Positions 20,261 to 29,389 of a stretch of 33,289 bases of DNA are shown one piece after another; within the stretch, counting starts at the first letter, position 1, and each line of letters starts with the position of its first letter. The position numbers and the translations under genes are program-made. The stretch comes from Deltaproteobacteria bacterium. Lineage in GTDB: Bacteria > Desulfobacterota > JADFXK01. The notes below the pieces were generated by a model. The model did no database searches. It saw only the letters and a list, made by a program, of their open reading frames with translations, and was not told the DNA's origin. The stretch spans positions 1-33,289 of the forward strand of contig JADFYN010000012.1 of NCBI GenBank assembly GCA_015233055.1. The letters run 5' to 3'.

Positions 20261-21556
20261 CTAATCCAATTTATGCTCGGTAATCTTAGCATGTTCGATG
20301 ACAAATTTCAACGCCTTTTCTGTGAGCAACTGGGTCTTGAGCGACTCTTCTTCACCGTCCTTGCGGTACAATTCACGGATAATCGACACCTCTTGCTTGA
20401 CCTGGTCGGCCAATTTGCTATAGTAGGCAGTGAGATCTTCTTCCGTAACCTCAATGGACTCCAATGTGGCGATCTTTTCTAAGATTAAAGAAGCCTGGAC
20501 ATTTCTTTCGGCCCTGGGTTGAAATTCCTTAGCCAGTTGCTCATGATGAACTGCAGAGTCAGGTAGCTTTACTCCCTGGCGATTCAGATTTTCCGTAAAG
20601 TTTTGGATCAGGCGAGCCATTTCGCTGGAAACCATAGACTCCGGCATCATCAAGGTACTATTTTGAATTAGGAGGTTGATGGCCGCTTCCCGAAGACCGG
20701 TATCGGATCTCTCTTTTTCAATCAATTCCATTTCTTCGCGGACAGAGGCCTTGAACTGTTCCAGAGTTTCCAAGTCCCCCCCAAGATCTTTAACGAAGTC
20801 ATCGTCTAAAGTCGGCAGAATTTTTTCTTTTATTTCCTTCAAAGTAACACTAAAATGAATGGTTTTGCCGGCTATTTCTTTCTGATTAATGTCCGAAGGA
20901 TAGGTCACGTCAAATTCCCGCGTCTCACCCGTGGTCATTCCGGACAGATTATTGGAGAACTCCGGTAACGACCGGGCTCCGCCGATCTCAAAATCAGCGC
21001 CGTCAGTCTTGAGACTTTCCATTGACTTGCCCTGATCATACCCTTGGAAATCGACGGTGGCAAAATCACCCGTTTGAAGTGGCCGGGCTTCAGCGATGGG
21101 TTTTAATTGGGCGTGGCTTTCTCGGATTTGTTCGATCCTTTTATCAAGCGCCTCATCGGTTACGGGTGAGACCTCTTTGCTCAGTTCCAGGTCTTTATAC
21201 TCCGTAATCAGAATTTCAGGCTTGACTTCCACGGTCATGCTATATGTGAATTCTTGCTTGGGAATGATTGGAGATATGTCGACGTTGGGTTCCGACACGA
21301 TATCCAGGCCGGATTCTTCCAATGCCTGGCCAAGAGTTTCTTTGATAATGGTTCCGGATACGTTTTCAGCCATTTGCTTGCCGAAATATCTTTCCAAAAC
21401 ACTTTTAGGCGCCTTCCCAGGTCTGAAGCCTTTCAGACGAGCGGTCTTGCTCAACTCACGATAGGCGGAATTGAATCCATTGTCAACTTCCTCCACAGGA
21501 ATGCTCACCATGATTTTCTTTTTGACACCGTCGATGTCTTGAACACTTACTTTCAT
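20261..21556 (-). CDS. tig: Trigger factor
   Basis: MKVSVQDIDGVKKKIMVSIPVEEV...LKGFRPGKAPKSVLERYFG ribosome-binding signature plus PPIase-type domain; upstream of clpP-clpX. Confidence 0.96.
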   Translation of the reverse strand: MKVSVQDIDGVKKKIMVSIPVEEVDNGFNSAYRELSKTARLKGFRPGKAPKSVLERYFGKQMAENVSGTIIKETLGQALEESGLDIVSEPNVDISPIIPKQEFTYSMTVEVKPEILITEYKDLELSKEVSPVTDEALDKRIEQIRESHAQLKPIAEARPLQTGDFATVDFQGYDQGKSMESLKTDGADFEIGGARSLPEFSNNLSGMTTGETREFDVTYPSDINQKEIAGKTIHFSVTLKEIKEKILPTLDDDFVKDLGGDLETLEQFKASVREEMELIEKERSDTGLREAAINLLIQNSTLMMPESMVSSEMARLIQNFTENLNRQGVKLPDSAVHHEQLAKEFQPRAERNVQASLILEKIATLESIEVTEEDLTAYYSKLADQVKQEVSIIRELYRKDGEEESLKTQLLTEKALKFVIEHAKITEHKLD

Positions 21557-21759
21557 TCCAACCTCAAGTTTAGTCTGATGTGGTCTTGGTTAAGGTCTTG
21601 CGCCTAATTTAAACAATGTAAAAAAACATAACATTGAATAGGCTCAGCATGATATCTTAAGGAACCTCGGTCCCGGATTGGCATTAGTAACTTATTAGCC
21701 TATCGATTGCGGGCTATTACGGGTTATTAAAGGGATTGATAGGTATCGAAAAAAACAAA

Positions 21760-21784
21760 AAGGGCCTTTCCCGCCACGGCCCTT
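21760..21784 (-). terminator. Intrinsic terminator downstream of tRNA-Leu
   Basis: On minus strand aagggcc...ggccctt followed by tttttgttttttt. Confidence 0.75.
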
Positions 21785-21808
21785 CCATGGCGCATGCGCC
21801 AATTTTCT

Positions 21809-21890
21809 GGTGCGAGAGAGGGGATTTGAACCCCTACGGTTGCCCGCTGGATCCTAAGTCCAGTGCGTCTGCCAGTTCCGCCACTCTCGC
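21809..21890 (-). tRNA. tRNA-Leu(UAG), CCA encoded
   Basis: Minus strand GCGAGAGTGGCGGAACTGGCAGACGCACTGGACTTAGGATCCAGCGGGCAACCGTAGGGGTTCAAATCCCCTCTCTCGCACCA; anticodon loop CTTAGGA. Confidence 0.95.
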
Positions 21891-22296
21891 TTGTGGTTAA
21901 GCCCATGCAATTCCACTTATAAAAAAAAAACGATACCTCTGTCAACCTTTTTTCGTTTAGCTCAAAAGGAATTAGTCGGTTATCGTCGCTACATTAGACG
22001 GTTCGGTTCATCTCTTGTTAAAGATATGCCGTTCTCATCGGTTCGTCAAGACCCAAATGAATTTGATCTGATTTTTGTCGGAGTAGATTTTGCCCGCTAC
22101 GGTCAAATTTACCGCAATCAAATAGCAGATGGAAAAAAACGTCATCCCTTCTCCGAGGGGCACCGTGCGTTTAAATGGACAAGTCTTCACTAATCAGTCC
22201 CGGCTCAGCATTAAAACAAATGGAATAACGATGTGATTTAAGTTCACCCCGCATCTGATCGGGTCAAGCCCAACTTCCAGCAATCGAAAAAAATGC

Positions 22297-22325
22297 TTGA
22301 CTCGTTCTCCAACCCAGAGTATAAG
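22297..22325 (+). promoter_or_regulatory. Sigma-70-type promoter for rpsF operon
   Basis: TTGACT (22297-22302), 17-nt spacer, TATAAG (22320-22325), about 65 bp upstream of rpsF ATG. Confidence 0.65.
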
Positions 22326-22342
22326 AAATGATTTTACCCCCT

Positions 22343-22361
22343 CCCTTGCCTTGAGGCAGGG
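22343..22361 (+). promoter_or_regulatory. Hairpin in rpsF leader, candidate autoregulatory structure
   Basis: ccc(t)tgcc-ttga-ggcaggg stem-loop just upstream of the rpsF RBS. Confidence 0.35.
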
Positions 22362-22392
22362 CACCATAATTTGTCCATGAGGAGGCGTTAAC

Positions 22393-22854
22393 ATGCGCAG
22401 ATATGAAAACATTTACATTCTTCACCCGGAGCTCCCGGACGACGAGTACCCTAAGATCAATGAAAAGTTTCAAAATATTATCTCCAGCTTTGGCGGTCGG
22501 ATGCTCAGCTTTGATGATTGGGGCAAACGAAAGCTGGCCTATGAGATAAGCAAATTCAGCAAGGGTTACTATTTCGTCTATGATTTTGCCGGTAACGCGG
22601 CAACCGTCAACGAGCTGGAAAGAAATCTTAAAATTGATGAAAAGGTAATCCGGTTTCAGACCATCAAATTGGAAGATGAATTCGACATCGAAGATTACCT
22701 GGCCAGACGCGAAACTGAACAAAAAATGGAGCCGGAACGAAAGATTCCAGAAGAGTATGAACCCCCTGAAAAGGACGACAGCGAGTTGGATCGGGGTGAG
22801 GAATCATATGATGAAGGCGATGATTCATTTGAAAAAGACGAAGACCGGGAATAA
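22393..22854 (+). CDS. rpsF: 30S ribosomal protein S6 with acidic C-terminal extension
   Basis: MRRYENIYILHPELPDDE...FGGRMLSFDDWGKRKLAYEISKFSKGYYFVYDF. Confidence 0.96.
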   Translation: MRRYENIYILHPELPDDEYPKINEKFQNIISSFGGRMLSFDDWGKRKLAYEISKFSKGYYFVYDFAGNAATVNELERNLKIDEKVIRFQTIKLEDEFDIEDYLARRETEQKMEPERKIPEEYEPPEKDDSELDRGEESYDEGDDSFEKDEDRE

Positions 22855-22895
22855 CCCCAATCAAGTCGCTATCTAAATATAAGTGAGGTGCCTTT

Positions 22896-23144
22896 ATGGC
22901 TTTCCAAAAGAAAAGACGACGGATGTATCCGCGGAGGAAAATCTGCCGCTTCTGTGCTGATAAGTCCCTTATGATCGACTACAAGGACGTCAGAACATTG
23001 AAATATTTTACCACTGAACGCGGGAAGATTATCCCCCGGCGAATTTCAGGTAACTGTGCCAAGCACCAGCGGGTATTAAATACGGCGATCAAACGGGCCC
23101 GGAACATCGCTCTTCTACCGTACGCCTCTAACATGGCTATTTGA
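22896..23144 (+). CDS. rpsR: 30S ribosomal protein S18
   Basis: [47 protein letters not shown]. Confidence 0.97.
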   Translation: MAFQKKRRRMYPRRKICRFCADKSLMIDYKDVRTLKYFTTERGKIIPRRISGNCAKHQRVLNTAIKRARNIALLPYASNMAI

Positions 23145-23154
23145 TAATCAATTA

Positions 23155-24228
23155 TTGCCATGGCAAATTATCAGGGGAAGGATAGGCGCAACGGTGGCCA
23201 TTGGTCTTCTGAAACAACGGAAAATAAAAGAGCCAACCGCTGAATCGGGTGGTAACAAGCCGGCAAGGGATGAGGTTGGTATTGTGGTTGATGACGCAAC
23301 TAGGTTAACCAACAAAGATATCTCCACAGGTGTCCTAGTCACCACTGCCATCTTTTGTTTTTCCGTCATCATTCCGGTGGTCGGGGTACTGCTTTACCTG
23401 TTCACCCCGCTGCCGGTCATGTTGTACAGGTTAAAGCTGGGTCGCAAGGCGGGCGCCTTTGTTCTTGCTGCGTCCACCTTGGCGGCCTATCTGCTATTGT
23501 CCTTGATCGGCTCCGGAGGAGAGGCTGTCTTTTTCATTCAGTTCGGAGTCTTAGGCTGGGCCGCCGGGGAAGTTCTTGATCGGAACGGCTCTATTGAGCT
23601 GGCCGTATCTTTGCCGGTATTGGCGGTCATTGGTTTGGGCGTGGTCTTGCTTGTGGCCGTGGCCATGAGCCGATCCACCGGACCTTACCAGCTCCTGACC
23701 ACCTACGTTGATGGACAGGTCAAAGAAACCTTAAGCTTATACCAGTCCATGGGGGTTGACGTCCCCGATCAGAATATGGCCCAGATCAAAACGGTCATGC
23801 TGGCCGTTTTCCCCGGACTGACAATCGTGGGACTGGGAATCGTCTCATTCCTTAACCTGATGGTGGCCAGGCGTCTGAGCGCAGTCTTTAAGATACCGTT
23901 TCCAGAGTTTGGTTCCCTTAATAATTGGCGGCCTCCGGAATATTTGGTCTGGCCGGTGATTGGGGCAGGGTTCACGCTGGTCGTCCCCGGATTAGGGCTG
24001 GCCATGATCGGCCTAAACATATTCTTGATTGCTTCCCTGATATATCTTCTAGCCGGGTTGGCCATTGTGGCTTATTTTTTTCAACAAAAAGAAGTTCCGC
24101 GGTTCATGCGTGTCTTTGGTTATACCCTCATTGCTCTAACACAGCTTGTCACCCTAGCCGTGATACTTATAGGGTTTATCGACACCTGGATAGACTTTAG
24201 AAAACCTCGCAATCAGGAAGAATCATAG
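23155..24228 (+). CDS. DUF2232 (YybS-like) multi-spanning membrane protein
   Basis: Many hydrophobic segments, between rpsR and rplI as is common for DUF2232; start codon uncertain (TTG in track). Confidence 0.75.
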   Translation: MPWQIIRGRIGATVAIGLLKQRKIKEPTAESGGNKPARDEVGIVVDDATRLTNKDISTGVLVTTAIFCFSVIIPVVGVLLYLFTPLPVMLYRLKLGRKAGAFVLAASTLAAYLLLSLIGSGGEAVFFIQFGVLGWAAGEVLDRNGSIELAVSLPVLAVIGLGVVLLVAVAMSRSTGPYQLLTTYVDGQVKETLSLYQSMGVDVPDQNMAQIKTVMLAVFPGLTIVGLGIVSFLNLMVARRLSAVFKIPFPEFGSLNNWRPPEYLVWPVIGAGFTLVVPGLGLAMIGLNIFLIASLIYLLAGLAIVAYFFQQKEVPRFMRVFGYTLIALTQLVTLAVILIGFIDTWIDFRKPRNQEES

Positions 24229-24303
24229 GGTCGATCGGAATCTTATTTCGGAACGGCCAAATCCAGCGATCAGGTGTCCGGCTTTAGTCAGGGAATGGAT
24301 AAC

Positions 24304-24394
24304 TATACTGTGAACGGTCATACTTGTCCCTTTTAAAAGAGACGTGGTTGCTGGTTGCCTTTAACGAGTAACCAGTAACAAGCAACCAGAAACA
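24304..24394. repeat. Dispersed repeat copy 1 (upstream of rplI)
   Basis: tatactgtgaacggtcatacttgtcccttttaaaagaga...gttgctggttgcctttaacgagtaaccagtaac, similar to copy at 25104-25219; internal tggttgct/agcaacca hairpin. Confidence 0.7.
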
Positions 24395-24485
24395 GGTGTT
24401 TTGAAAGCAATCACAAAAGCCCATCTCAGCCGAATATGGTTTGTTTGGCGGATTGGAGCTGTTCGTAGATAGGAGGTTTGCCATC

Positions 24486-24932
24486 ATGAAGCTTATTCTT
24501 AAAGAAGATGTAGCCCAACTCGGCTCCAGGGGGACTTTGGTCAATGTGGCCCGTGGCTATGCCAGGAATTATCTGGTACCCCAAGGCCTGGCCATTGAGG
24601 CCTCAGAAAAAAATATCAAGCTGGTTGAAAGTGAAAAGCGGGTCATTTGGGCCAGAGAAGCCAAAGACAAAGAATCGGCGGAGCTGGTAGCCGCACAAAT
24701 TGGCGCCATTGTATTGAAAATTTACCAGAAAGCCGGTGAGTCCGAAAAACTGTACGGTTCCGTGACTTCTATGGACATAGCCGCTAAGCTGGCTGAAAAA
24801 GGCGTTGACGTGGACCGGAAGAAAATCATCTTGCCGGAGCCGATAAAGGCGCTGGGCACCTATGAGATCCCGGTGAAACTGCATTCCCAGGTTCAGGGCA
24901 AGATTAAGGTTGAAGTGCTGCCGGAAGAGTAG
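24486..24932 (+). CDS. rplI: 50S ribosomal protein L9
   Basis: MKLILKEDVAQLGSRGTLVNVARGYARNYLVPQGLA; start at 24486 with aggagg upstream. Confidence 0.97.
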   Translation: MKLILKEDVAQLGSRGTLVNVARGYARNYLVPQGLAIEASEKNIKLVESEKRVIWAREAKDKESAELVAAQIGAIVLKIYQKAGESEKLYGSVTSMDIAAKLAEKGVDVDRKKIILPEPIKALGTYEIPVKLHSQVQGKIKVEVLPEE

Positions 24933-24948
24933 TTTTCGATTTAGCCCG

Positions 24949-24971
24949 AGTCCGGGTACCAGGCCCGGACT
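24949..24971 (+). terminator. Hairpin after rplI, possible terminator/attenuator
   Basis: agtccggg-taccagg-cccggact perfect 8-bp stem; only a weak T tract follows. Confidence 0.4.
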
Positions 24972-25103
24972 TTGGACTGTTTGGTCTATCCTATCTTTCG
25001 TGATTTTTTCTTTTGCCGATCAATCAAGGCATCCCCAGCCAGATGGCCCGGCGCAGCAGATACAGGCTGTTTCTGTGTCCTGCAATCCGGCGATAGTTTA
25101 TAT

Positions 25104-25219
25104 TATACCTCGAACGGTCATAATTGCCCTTTTATAGAGATGACATGTTTGCCGGTTTCTCGTTGCTGGTTGTCTTTAAAGAGTAACCAATAACGAGCCC
25201 AGGAACGAGTAACCAGGCA
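25104..25219. repeat. Dispersed repeat copy 2 (downstream of rplI)
   Basis: tatacctcgaacggtcataattgcccttttatagaga...gttgctggttgtctttaaagagtaaccaataacgag aligns to copy 1. Confidence 0.7.
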
Positions 25220-25250
25220 ATATGAGTTCTCAGAAACGTCAATTGCGGCC

Positions 25251-26681
25251 GTGGCAAGTATATCTCCCCAGGAACATACTCTAGTGGCTCCCAAAAAAAA
25301 GCAAACCCAGGCCGACGCCATTCGAATTCCGCCTCAGAGCCTTGAAGCCGAGATATCTGTTTTGGGAGGCATCCTGGTTAATAATCGGGCGATCGACAAA
25401 GTCTTGGACGTCATCACCCGTGATGATTTTTATACGGAAGCTCACCGCAAAATATTTTCGGCCATGGTCAATTTGACCGAACGTAGCGAACCGGTAGACT
25501 ATTTGACTCTGTCTGAGGAATTAAAACAGAAGAGTCAATTGGATGACATCGGTGGTGAAGGATATCTGGCTTCTCTGACCAACGCTGTGCCGACTTCGGC
25601 CAATATTGCTTTCCACGCCAAGATTGTTTACGAAAAGGCCGTGTTGCGGCGTCTCATTAACTGTGCTTCCGACGTAGCCAACATGAGCTACGAGGCCGAC
25701 CGGTCGGTGGAGACCATTCTCGACGACGCCGAGAAGCTGATTTTCGAAGTGGCCGAGACCAGAATTCAACAGGGCTTCGTACCTATTGGAAAATTGGTCG
25801 AAACAACCTTTGCCAAGTTAGAAGCCATGAAGGATCAAGGTGGAATCATAACCGGAGTGCCCACCGGTTATCATGACCTTGACACCGCTACTTCCGGTTT
25901 CCAGCCTTCCGACCTGATCATCATTGCCGGACGCCCCAGCATGGGTAAGACAGCATTTGCCCTGAACATCGCCTTTAATGCCGCCCAGCAAGGTTATCCG
26001 GTCGGCGTTTTCTCGCTGGAAATGTCGAAAGAACAACTGGCCTTTCGAATGCTTTGTTCCGAGGCCCGGGTTAATTCCACCAATTTGCGCAAAGGTTTTT
26101 TGCCCCAGGGGGAATGGCCGACCCTGGTGGCCACGGTCAGCCGGCTGGGCGACGTACCTGTTTATATAGATGACACCCCGGCTGTGTCGGTGATGGAGTT
26201 GCGGGCTAAAGCCAGAAGAATGAAATCCAGCCAAAGACTGGCCATGGTCGTCATTGATTACCTGCAACTAATGAGAGGCCGGCTGGGCGAAGATTCCCGC
26301 GAACGCGAGATATCTGAAATATCGAGATCTTTAAAATCATTGGCCAAGGAACTGGATCTACCGGTGGTGGCGCTGTCACAATTAAACCGGAAAGTGGAGG
26401 ATAGGTCCGACAAGCGACCTCAGTTGGCCGACTTGCGGGAATCCGGGGCCATAGAGCAAGATGCCGATGTGATATTATTTATTTATCGAGACGAAGTTTA
26501 TAACAAATCTGAGGATAACCCGAACCGGGGCAAGGCAGAACTAATTATCGGGAAGCAACGTAACGGACCTACGCTCAAGATAGACCTGGCTTTTAACGGT
26601 AGCTACACCAGGTTTGACAATCTCTCCACCCGGACGGACGGCGGGGCGGTCAGCCGGCAGGAGGCCACGTCGGAGAAATGA
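25251..26681 (+). CDS. dnaB: Replicative DNA helicase DnaB
   Basis: [77 protein letters not shown] start. Confidence 0.97.
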   Translation: MASISPQEHTLVAPKKKQTQADAIRIPPQSLEAEISVLGGILVNNRAIDKVLDVITRDDFYTEAHRKIFSAMVNLTERSEPVDYLTLSEELKQKSQLDDIGGEGYLASLTNAVPTSANIAFHAKIVYEKAVLRRLINCASDVANMSYEADRSVETILDDAEKLIFEVAETRIQQGFVPIGKLVETTFAKLEAMKDQGGIITGVPTGYHDLDTATSGFQPSDLIIIAGRPSMGKTAFALNIAFNAAQQGYPVGVFSLEMSKEQLAFRMLCSEARVNSTNLRKGFLPQGEWPTLVATVSRLGDVPVYIDDTPAVSVMELRAKARRMKSSQRLAMVVIDYLQLMRGRLGEDSREREISEISRSLKSLAKELDLPVVALSQLNRKVEDRSDKRPQLADLRESGAIEQDADVILFIYRDEVYNKSEDNPNRGKAELIIGKQRNGPTLKIDLAFNGSYTRFDNLSTRTDGGAVSRQEATSEK

Positions 26682-27121
26682 GCCAGACCGTCAATTGTCC
26701 TTCATGTGGGGCGGAGGTCATGACCTACCGCAACCCCATCCCGACCGTAGATATCATTATAGAGGTGACGCCCGGCCGGTTTGTTTTGATTCAGCGGGCT
26801 AATCCCCCCTATGGGTGGGCCTTGCCCGGCGGCTACGTGGATTATGGCGAATCATTAGAAGCGGCGGCTGTCCGCGAGGCATTTGAAGAGACCGGTCTGC
26901 GGGTCAAACTTATGCGACAACTGGGTGCCTATTCGGACCCAAAGCGGGATCCCCGGCAGCACAACATTTCCATAGTCTTTGTCGCTTCGGCGTCAGGTGT
27001 GCCCCAGGCTGGTGATGACGCCAAAGATCTGGGTATTTTTACCGAGACCACCCTACCCATCGATCTGGCTTTTGATCATGCCCAGATACTGGCCGATTAT
27101 TTTACCTCCTTAAAATCATAA
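26678..27121 (+). CDS. Nudix hydrolase
   Basis: Nudix box [28 protein letters not shown] overlap with dnaB; N-terminal CPSCG. Confidence 0.93.
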   Translation: MSQTVNCPSCGAEVMTYRNPIPTVDIIIEVTPGRFVLIQRANPPYGWALPGGYVDYGESLEAAAVREAFEETGLRVKLMRQLGAYSDPKRDPRQHNISIVFVASASGVPQAGDDAKDLGIFTETTLPIDLAFDHAQILADYFTSLKS

Positions 27122-27456
27122 CTTCAGACGCTTCCTCTTCATTTCGTTTAAGGGTCATACCGCCGTGCCTATCCGTGCCATCAACGACTTGACAATTTGA
27201 CCCGTAGAGCGTTAACACCCGGATCGCTGCTGCTGTCCATACCCAAATCATTCAAACGTCTATTCGCGAAATATAAACTAAAAGTTGACCGGTGATGGGT
27301 CATCTTCGATGTATGCCATTCCCGCTACGGTCGATGTGGTCCGGCAGGTGTTTTATCCTAATCCATCCCACCAAGAAAGTGATTAATCCATTCGCGTGTT
27401 CAACGACGTGAATATGCCCCGGTATGGGGCCAAGCAGGATCTGAGTTGTGGCTGAA

Positions 27457-27476
27457 ACCCGGCACTATAGCCGGGT
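27457..27476 (+). terminator. Hairpin, candidate terminator downstream of dnaB-nudix
   Basis: acccggc-actata-gccgggt then cctttgtct; T tract weak. Confidence 0.4.
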
Positions 27477-27699
27477 CCTTTGTCTGTCCGGGATCTCTAT
27501 TGTCGATTACCTGCATTATTGTCGATTATTCGGTGTTTCGCGTGAATTAGATGCTTCGAGATTATTTTAAGCTTGCTGGGCGGCCGGTCTGGACAAATAC
27601 ATGGCTTTATCCCGTCTGCATTTTTGTAAACAATATAACTATACTGTTGACATTGTAAACGGGTTTTGATAATGAACGGTGACAGCGTGTCGAATATAT

Positions 27700-27736
27700 G
27701 GGGCATAAGGTATTCACGATTTATAGGGGCATAAGG
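27700..27736. repeat. Two-unit direct repeat, period 26 bp
   Basis: ggggcataaggtattca (from 27700) and ggggcataaggtgttca (from 27726). Confidence 0.6.
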
Positions 27737-27954
27737 TGTTCATAAGTTCAGGTGAGCCGAAATTTTTTTTGGGTGGTGCGGAAAAAAATTATATAATTTA
27801 TAACTAGCCATTGATTAAGAATATAGAATGTTGGTTTAAAACAGCTTTGTTAAATATATGGCCACTGATTTTACTACTAAAAAATGATAAACAACCCAAT
27901 AATACGACTATTTCTGCGGTGTACGAATGATATGTTGCAACATCCTAAGGTCGC

Positions 27955-27983
27955 TTGACAATCACCTTTTTTTGTGGTTTAAT
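27955..27983 (+). promoter_or_regulatory. Candidate sigma-70 promoter P1, about 325 bp upstream of the receiver-LuxR gene
   Basis: TTGACA (27955-27960), 17-nt spacer, TTTAAT (27978-27983). Confidence 0.5.
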
Positions 27984-28180
27984 AACCTCGGGAACCAATC
28001 AGGTTCATTCGGAGAAATAATTACCTCAGGCTCCTGAATCTACGGCAATGGCCTACCGAAAATACGGCCTTATGTTCGCCTGACTTGGGAACCCACGGTT
28101 GCGGAACCTGACCGAAAAAGAAATACCGCGGCCGCCTGGAGTAACACCCCGACGAGTGTTTAATCTTTATGACGTTAGTA

Positions 28181-28208
28181 TTGACTGCCTGATTATTTGA
28201 ATTATAGT
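28181..28208 (+). promoter_or_regulatory. Candidate sigma-70 promoter P2, about 100 bp upstream of the receiver-LuxR gene
   Basis: TTGACT (28181-28186), 16-nt spacer, TATAGT (28203-28208). Confidence 0.5.
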
Positions 28209-28307
28209 TTAATGGTTGGTTAGGGCTGTGGCTAAGGCCGTAACCAGGTGGGGATGTTGTCACTAATCCCTCTTCTCGATGACCGGACTAACCGATGGAG
28301 TGATCAT

Positions 28308-29327
28308 ATGGGCTTGGAGAATAGCACGGAATCTCTAAGGATTCTTCTGGTGGAAGACAATGAGAATGATGTGAAGGCCTTTAAACGTTCTTTTAAAACC
28401 AGCCGGATCCCCCATAAAATTACCTTGGTGGATAGGGCTGAGACGGCCTTGGAAACCCTTGAAACTGATGCTTCCCTTTTTGATGTCGTGGTCATTGACC
28501 ATGGCTTACCCGGCATGAACGGCCTGGAGTTGTGTGTCAGCCTTCGTGAACGAAGCGTCCCCTTACCCTTGGTGATGCAAACCGGCATGGGATCTGAGAA
28601 ACTTGCCGTTCAAGCCCTCAAATCCGGGGTGGATGATTACCTGATAAAGGATTCATCCAGCAATTATCTTGAGATATTGCCGATACATTTGTTAAAAGTT
28701 GTCCGCAACCACCGAGACCGTCTGGCCCGCCAAAAGGCGGAGGATGAACTTAAGAATTATCATATCCACCTGGAGCGATTGGTTGAGGAACGCACCGCCG
28801 ATCTGGTTCGCGCCAATGAACTGCTTGAAAAAGAAATTACCGAAAGAAAGCGGACCGAAGAGGCCTTACGTCGGAGAGAAATGGAGTTGGAGTCTCAATC
28901 GAAATACCTCGAAGAGGTCAATTCGGCCCTTAAGGTATTGTTGAGCCAGCGGGAGCAGGACAAGAAAGCCTTTAAGGAAAATGTGTTGTCATCCGTTAAA
29001 GAGCTGGTCATGCCTTACTTCAAGGATTTGAGAAAAACGGACTTGACCTCGCAACAACTGACTCTGGTCAATATTCTGGAATCCAACCTGGAAAACATCA
29101 TATCTCCTTTCGTCGGTAACCTGGCGTCGAGATTCTTAAATCTGACCCCCACGGAGATTCGAGTGGCCGGTTTGATCAAAGACGGCAAGAAAAATAGAGA
29201 CATCGCCCAGATGTTGGGACTCTCCGAAAACACGGTCATCTTTCATCGGGCCAATATTCGCGGAAAACTCAAACTGAAGAATAAAAAGGCCAACCTCAGA
29301 TCTTATCTCCTCTCGTTGAACCGGTAA
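28308..29327 (+). CDS. Response regulator: receiver domain, coiled-coil linker, LuxR-type HTH
   Basis: ILLVEDNENDVKAF...VVVIDHGLPGMNG...VMQTG...YLIKD receiver motifs; C-terminal LTPTEIRVAGLIKDGKKNRDIAQMLGLSENTVIFHRANIRGKL. Start at 28308 preferred over 28248. Confidence 0.9.
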   Translation: MGLENSTESLRILLVEDNENDVKAFKRSFKTSRIPHKITLVDRAETALETLETDASLFDVVVIDHGLPGMNGLELCVSLRERSVPLPLVMQTGMGSEKLAVQALKSGVDDYLIKDSSSNYLEILPIHLLKVVRNHRDRLARQKAEDELKNYHIHLERLVEERTADLVRANELLEKEITERKRTEEALRRREMELESQSKYLEEVNSALKVLLSQREQDKKAFKENVLSSVKELVMPYFKDLRKTDLTSQQLTLVNILESNLENIISPFVGNLASRFLNLTPTEIRVAGLIKDGKKNRDIAQMLGLSENTVIFHRANIRGKLKLKNKKANLRSYLLSLNR

Positions 29328-29389
29328 GACCCGGCCACAGGATGCGTCGGGCGCATCAAACCAAATGATGGATTAAAGTAGGGCTTAAC

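Noticed and set aside
21891-22193. 100-aa plus-strand ORF between tRNA-Leu and rpsF
   Set aside because: No family motifs, starts within the tRNA leader and lacks an RBS.
27122-28307. CRISPR array in the repeat-containing intergenic region
   Set aside because: Only two-unit repeats with short, unequal periods (19 and 26 bp); no regular spacers or cas genes.
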